Shown: piece by piece, positions 5,884 through 8,667 of the stretch | Numbering within the stretch: position 1 is the stretch's first letter | Layout: the number at the start of each line of letters is the position of its first letter | Assembly (NCBI GenBank): GCA_035649235.1 | Contig: DASRJX010000228.1 | Span: 1 to 8,667, forward strand | Direction: 5' to 3' | Length of the DNA: 8,667 bases | Source of the DNA: DASRJX01 sp035649235 | Lineage (GTDB): Bacteria > Acidobacteriota > Polarisedimenticolia > Gp22-AA2 | Program-made: the position numbers and the translations under genes | Notes under the pieces: generated by a model | Database searches by the model: none | Told to the model about the DNA's origin: nothing | What the model saw: only the letters and a program-made list of their open reading frames with translations

Positions 5884-7074
5884 TCAGGGCGCCGGGCGCC
5901 AGTCGAGGAGCACCCGGAAGACCTCCGACTCGATGTCCTGGACCGGCACCACCATCAGGATCCTCTGCTGGTCGGCCGAGACGGCGTACTGGTGGGAGAT
6001 GTTGTTGAGCCGGACAGCCGTCTGGAACAGGACCCGTGGCGTCCCCGCCGTGAACGTCGTCCCGGTCGAGAGAGGGACCACCATCAGCTGCCGGTCGAGA
6101 TTGATGTAGAAGAGCTCCCTGCCGTCGTGGCCCCAGATGGGCTGGAGCCCACCGCCGCTGGAGACCTGCCACTTCTCGTCGGTCAGCGGGAAGCGGCGCA
6201 CGAAGATCTCGAACTGTCCGGGCTCCGAGGAGCTGTAGGCCATCCACCGCCCGTCGGGCGAGAACCCTGGCTCGCGCTCGTCGTGCTCCGAGTCCAGCAG
6301 AATCTCGGGCTTCCGATCGCCCGCCAGGGCGAGGACGCCGATGTCTCCGAGGTTCCTCGCCCTCGTGAACAGGACGAATCGGCCATCGGCCGACACGTCG
6401 GAGGGGGAGACGAAGGTGTACGCCAGGAGGGACTCTTCCTTGTGATCCCGCAGCGACCTCCGGCGCATCTCGGAGGTGCTTCCGTCGTTCCGGTACAGGA
6501 TGCTGCGGCCATCGGGGGTAAAGACCGGCATCCAGGCCGCATCGGCGAGGGGCGCGACCACGTCCCTGTCCAGATCGAGCGTCCAGACGCGGAGCAGGTC
6601 GGTCTCGACCTGCTTCTGGGTGAACGCCGCTTCGCGGTTGTCGGCCGACAGGCTCACGTTCATGATCGCGCCGACGGGTCCGACGGTCTTGAGCACGGTG
6701 CCCCTGCGGTCCAGCCACGCGAGACGTCTTTGGGCGCTCCCCGGCCTGAAGACGATGACGGCGTTGCGGGAGACCGAGACGAGATCCCGATAGAAATAGA
6801 TGTCCGAGCGCGTGATCGGCCGCGTCACCGTCTCCGGCTCCCCGCGCAGCTCCCCCGTCTCCGGATCGAAATGCTGCGCCAGGAGCGTCTCGCCGCGGGA
6901 GAAGAGCAGGATGTCCGGAGACAGGAACTGCCCGCCGGCGCCGTGGCGCAGGAGGAGCTTGCGTCCCGGGGCGCCGAGCGTGGCGAGATAGACACCGGTC
7001 GATTCCGGCGGCTGCGTCTTGTCGAAGAAGAGGAAGCGACGGCCATCGTCCAGGAACTGGGGCCAGCGGTGCAT
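5884..7074 (-). CDS. C-terminal propeller (PD40/TolB-like) part of the broken Ser/Thr kinase
   Basis: This frame carries the continuation of the kinase gene starting upstream, displaced by one reading frame. Family-like sequence begins at about 7107 (APATTLLPGD) and runs to the TGA at 5884. The coordinates given start at the first ATG after the break (7074, MHRWPQFLDDGRRF), giving 396 residues, although no good ribosome binding site is seen and independent translation is doubtful. Repeated propeller blades are visible: FTPDGRSILYRND, VSADGRFVLFTRA, FSPDGRWMAYSSSEPGQFEI and WGHDGRELFYI, ending VFRVLLDWRPAP, a common terminus of acidobacterial kinase-propeller proteins as I recall them. Such propellers are thought to lie outside the cytoplasmic membrane as sensor or scaffold domains. 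An intact gene would join this to the kinase as one protein of roughly 865 residues. Alternatively the break is an assembly error and the gene is whole. Confidence 0.8.
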   Translation of the reverse strand: MHRWPQFLDDGRRFLFFDKTQPPESTGVYLATLGAPGRKLLLRHGAGGQFLSPDILLFSRGETLLAQHFDPETGELRGEPETVTRPITRSDIYFYRDLVSVSRNAVIVFRPGSAQRRLAWLDRRGTVLKTVGPVGAIMNVSLSADNREAAFTQKQVETDLLRVWTLDLDRDVVAPLADAAWMPVFTPDGRSILYRNDGSTSEMRRRSLRDHKEESLLAYTFVSPSDVSADGRFVLFTRARNLGDIGVLALAGDRKPEILLDSEHDEREPGFSPDGRWMAYSSSEPGQFEIFVRRFPLTDEKWQVSSGGGLQPIWGHDGRELFYINLDRQLMVVPLSTGTTFTAGTPRVLFQTAVRLNNISHQYAVSADQQRILMVVPVQDIESEVFRVLLDWRPAP

Positions 7075-8495
7075 GACGTCTCCTGGCAGGAGCGTCGTGG
7101 CCGGCGCCTGATCCCTCCCTGGATCGGGCCGGCGGCCTTGGGCGTATAGAGGATGACCCCCTGCGCGCTCCAGGCACCGCCGCGGCCGACCTCCGAGTCG
7201 CAGATCTCTTCGATGGAGCCGGTCGCAATCTCGATGCGCCGCAGCTTCGCCCGGGCGTAGAAGGCGAGGAACCGTCCGTCGGGCGACCAGAGCGGGTTCT
7301 CGGCGTTCTCGGTCCCCGACAGCACGCGGACCTCGTCGGAGCCGAGGTCCCGGATGCGGAGCAGCGATTTCCCCCCGCCGATCCCGGTGAAGGCGAGCCG
7401 CGTCCCGTCGGGGGAGATCTCGAAATTGTCGGTGAGGACCGTGCCTCGGGGGGGAACGATCGACAGGAGCATGCGATGCGTGGAGTCGGCCGGCGGGCGG
7501 CGCCACTGAACTGCGACGGCGCCGAAGACCAGCGCGAGCAGCGTGACGACCCCCGTCACGCCCCAGGGGAGCCAGGTTCCGAGCCGGCTTCGGGCGGCGG
7601 CGGTCGTCGGTCCCCGGGCGCCCGACGGCACGGCATGCGGCCCTTCGGCGATCCATCGCAGCTCGCGCTTGATGTCGGCCGCGCTCTGCCAGCGCTCGTC
7701 GGGGTCCTTGGCGAGACAGGTCGTGACGATGCGGTCGAGCGCCTGTGGGTGCGCCGGCTCGACGGTCGAGATCGGAGCCGGCTCGGTGTGCAGGATGGCG
7801 CCGATGAGCGAGGCCTGGCTCGAGCCGCCGAAGGCCTTCGTTCCCGTCGCCATCTCGTACAGGACGGTTCCGAGCGCGAAGATGTCCGTCCGGGCATCGG
7901 CCTCCTTCCCCTCGAGCTGCTCCGGCGCCATGTACTGCAGCGTCCCCAGGATGGTACCTTCCTGCGTCAGGTCGGCCCGCGTCGGGAGGGCTGTCACCCC
8001 GGCCGAAGGCGCCGCGGGCTCCATCGCCTTCGCCAGGCCGAAATCGAGCAGCTTCACGCCCGACCGGGTCAGCATGACATTGGCCGGCTTGAGGTCCCGG
8101 TGCACGATCCCCTGCCGGTGCGCCTTGTCCAGCGCGTCCGCGATCTCGATGCCGCAGCGCAGCGACTGCTCCAGGGGGAGCGGCCCCTTCGCCAGCCTGT
8201 CGGCCAGCGACTGGCCCTCGAGGTACTCCATGACGAGGTAGTCGGTTTCGGCCTCGCGGCCGACGTCGTACAGGGCGCAGATGTGCGGGTGGGAGAGGCG
8301 CGAGATCGTCTTCGCCTCGCGCTCGAAACGCTGGCGCACCTCGGGTGCTGTGGAGCGATGCCGAGGCAGGACCTTGATGGCGACGGTCCGGTCGAGCCGC
8401 GTGTCGCGGGCCCGGTAGACCTCGCCCATGCCCCCCGAGCCGAGAGGGGCGACGATCTCGTAAGGGCCCAGTCGGGAACCGGAGGAGAGGGTCAT
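6825..8495 (-). CDS. Ser/Thr protein kinase (PknB-type) with membrane helix and start of a propeller; frameshifted
   Basis: The ATG at 8495 gives the standard start of this family (SRLGPYEIVAPLGSGGMGEV). The kinase domain spans about 11-275: glycine loop GSGGMGEVY at 19-27, Lys41, helix-C Glu60, catalytic HRDLKPANV at 132-140, DFG at 151-153 and APE at 190-192. All catalytic residues are present. A membrane helix follows at about 308-330, then propeller repeats with SPDG at 361-364 and 404-407. Family-like sequence stops near residue 458 (AAGPI); the remaining 98 or so residues to the stop at 6825 are Arg/Ser-rich out-of-frame readthrough. The proper continuation lies one frame over, in the ORF ending at 5884. 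If the break is real, the product is a membrane kinase lacking most of its sensor. Only a weak ribosome binding site precedes the ATG. The adaptor gene follows 86 bp after the end of the full locus, so co-transcription is possible. Confidence 0.88.
   Translation of the reverse strand: MTLSSGSRLGPYEIVAPLGSGGMGEVYRARDTRLDRTVAIKVLPRHRSTAPEVRQRFEREAKTISRLSHPHICALYDVGREAETDYLVMEYLEGQSLADRLAKGPLPLEQSLRCGIEIADALDKAHRQGIVHRDLKPANVMLTRSGVKLLDFGLAKAMEPAAPSAGVTALPTRADLTQEGTILGTLQYMAPEQLEGKEADARTDIFALGTVLYEMATGTKAFGGSSQASLIGAILHTEPAPISTVEPAHPQALDRIVTTCLAKDPDERWQSAADIKRELRWIAEGPHAVPSGARGPTTAAARSRLGTWLPWGVTGVVTLLALVFGAVAVQWRRPPADSTHRMLLSIVPPRGTVLTDNFEISPDGTRLAFTGIGGGKSLLRIRDLGSDEVRVLSGTENAENPLWSPDGRFLAFYARAKLRRIEIATGSIEEICDSEVGRGGAWSAQGVILYTPKAAGPIQGGIRRRPRRSCQETSCTAGPSSWTMAVASSSSTRRSRRNRPVSISPRSAPRDASSSCATAPAGSSCLRTSCSSPAARRSWRSISIRRRGSCAGSRRR
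7108..7121 (-). other. Frameshift junction within the Ser/Thr kinase gene
   Basis: Upstream, the reading frame is recognisable through GGAWSAQGVILYTPKAAGPI, ending at 7122. Downstream, it is recognisable from APATTLLPGD at 7107, one frame away. The 14 bases between do not fill whole codons. From my memory of the family, about 8 residues (24 bases) normally separate these two elements, which would suggest a loss of around 10 bases, but a single-base loss would also explain the frame. A short inverted repeat, GATCC/GGATC (7110-7114 and 7121-7125), brackets the site. No classical slippery heptamer is present. Confidence 0.7.
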
Positions 8496-8586
8496 CCGTG
8501 GCCAGTGGACGCCAGTCCGAGAGCCGTCACCGTCCGTGGTGAGCGACTGCCGGGACGCGCGCGGGAATCCTACTCCAAGTGGCCTT

Positions 8587-8667
8587 CTACAGGCCCGAAA
8601 CCCGGAGGCGCCTGCGGACCAGCAGGTGGCAGATCCACAGGACGGCGGCCGTCCCCCACCACGCGAG
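8587..8667 (-). CDS. C-terminal end of a probable membrane protein (partial)
   Basis: Reading in from the window edge on the minus strand, one frame is open for 26 codons to a TAG at 8587-8589. It encodes a hydrophobic, Trp/Leu/Val-rich segment (LAWWGTAAVLWICHLLV) followed at once by RRRLR, which looks like a last transmembrane helix with a positively charged cytoplasmic end. The family cannot be told from so little. It points the same way as the kinase, whose start lies 91 bp downstream, so the two could share a transcript. A chance open frame of this length is possible in G+C-rich DNA, so the call rests on the membrane-helix-like pattern. Confidence 0.45.
   Translation of the reverse strand, partial: LAWWGTAAVLWICHLLVRRRLRVSGL

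Noticed and set aside
7108..7121. Programmed -1 ribosomal frameshift in the kinase gene
   Set aside because: The frame change has the right direction, but there is no slippery heptamer and no convincing downstream structure. The shortened spacing between conserved elements fits a deletion or assembly error better.
5992..7149. 385-codon open frame on the plus strand, opposite the kinase propeller
   Set aside because: The antisense strand encodes recognisable PD40 repeats throughout; this frame shows no domain and only mirrors their codon bias.
7075..7656. Extension of the C-terminal kinase ORF back to an ATG at 7656
   Set aside because: Residues encoded between 7656 and about 7107 in that frame are Arg-rich nonsense, while the other frame there encodes the membrane helix and propeller repeats.
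7543..8241. 232-codon open frame on the plus strand, opposite the kinase domain
   Set aside because: It lies across the catalytic core of the kinase on the other strand and is Ser/Arg/Pro-rich without any family signature.
8555..8580. Possible -10 element (TAGGAT on the minus strand) for the kinase
   Set aside because: No acceptable -35 hexamer is found at 16-19 bases, so a promoter cannot be supported.

Overview
The window is uniformly G+C-rich, with strong G/C preference at third codon positions. It carries a Ser/Thr kinase with a C-terminal TolB-like (PD40) propeller, a split MacAB-type transporter and an M64 metallopeptidase. Kinases of this build are greatly expanded in Acidobacteriota and some related deep-branching Gram-negative phyla, so an acidobacterial-type soil or sediment bacterium is the best guess. 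That is an inference from gene families; no phylogenetic marker is present.

Layout. Positions 1-982, plus strand: the 3' end of an unrecognised gene overlaps (ATGA) a BolA-family gene, which is followed 16 bp later by a CGFS monothiol glutaredoxin. BolA and CGFS glutaredoxins form [2Fe-2S]-bridged complexes in iron-sulfur trafficking. Positions 1010-5797, minus strand, convergent with the first group: transcription runs periplasmic adaptor (MacA-like), ABC ATPase, FtsX-type permease, M64 peptidase. All three junctions are 4-base stop/start overlaps (CTGA, GTGA, GTGA), so the peptidase is built into the transporter operon. The ATPase probably starts at a rare CTG codon. Positions 5884-8495, minus strand, 86 bp upstream of the adaptor: a receptor-like Ser/Thr kinase gene whose reading frame is broken at about 7108-7121, so it is present as two overlapping ORFs. 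Positions 8587-8667, minus strand: probably the last 26 codons of a membrane protein.

How the parts may work together. The adaptor, ATPase and permease should form an inner-membrane tripartite efflux or lipoprotein/peptide export pump; its outer-membrane channel is not in the window. The M64 peptidase has an N-terminal signal or anchor segment and should act in the same envelope compartment. The kinase would have put a cytoplasmic catalytic domain and an extracytoplasmic propeller across the membrane just upstream. A joint envelope module that senses, exports and cleaves is a hypothesis from gene order only. Nothing here is clearly a wholly new system. The most distinctive points are the coupled peptidase-transporter operon, the likely CTG start and the kinase frameshift. 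No intergenic gap exceeds about 100 bp, and I saw no RNA gene, CRISPR array, insertion sequence or phage feature.
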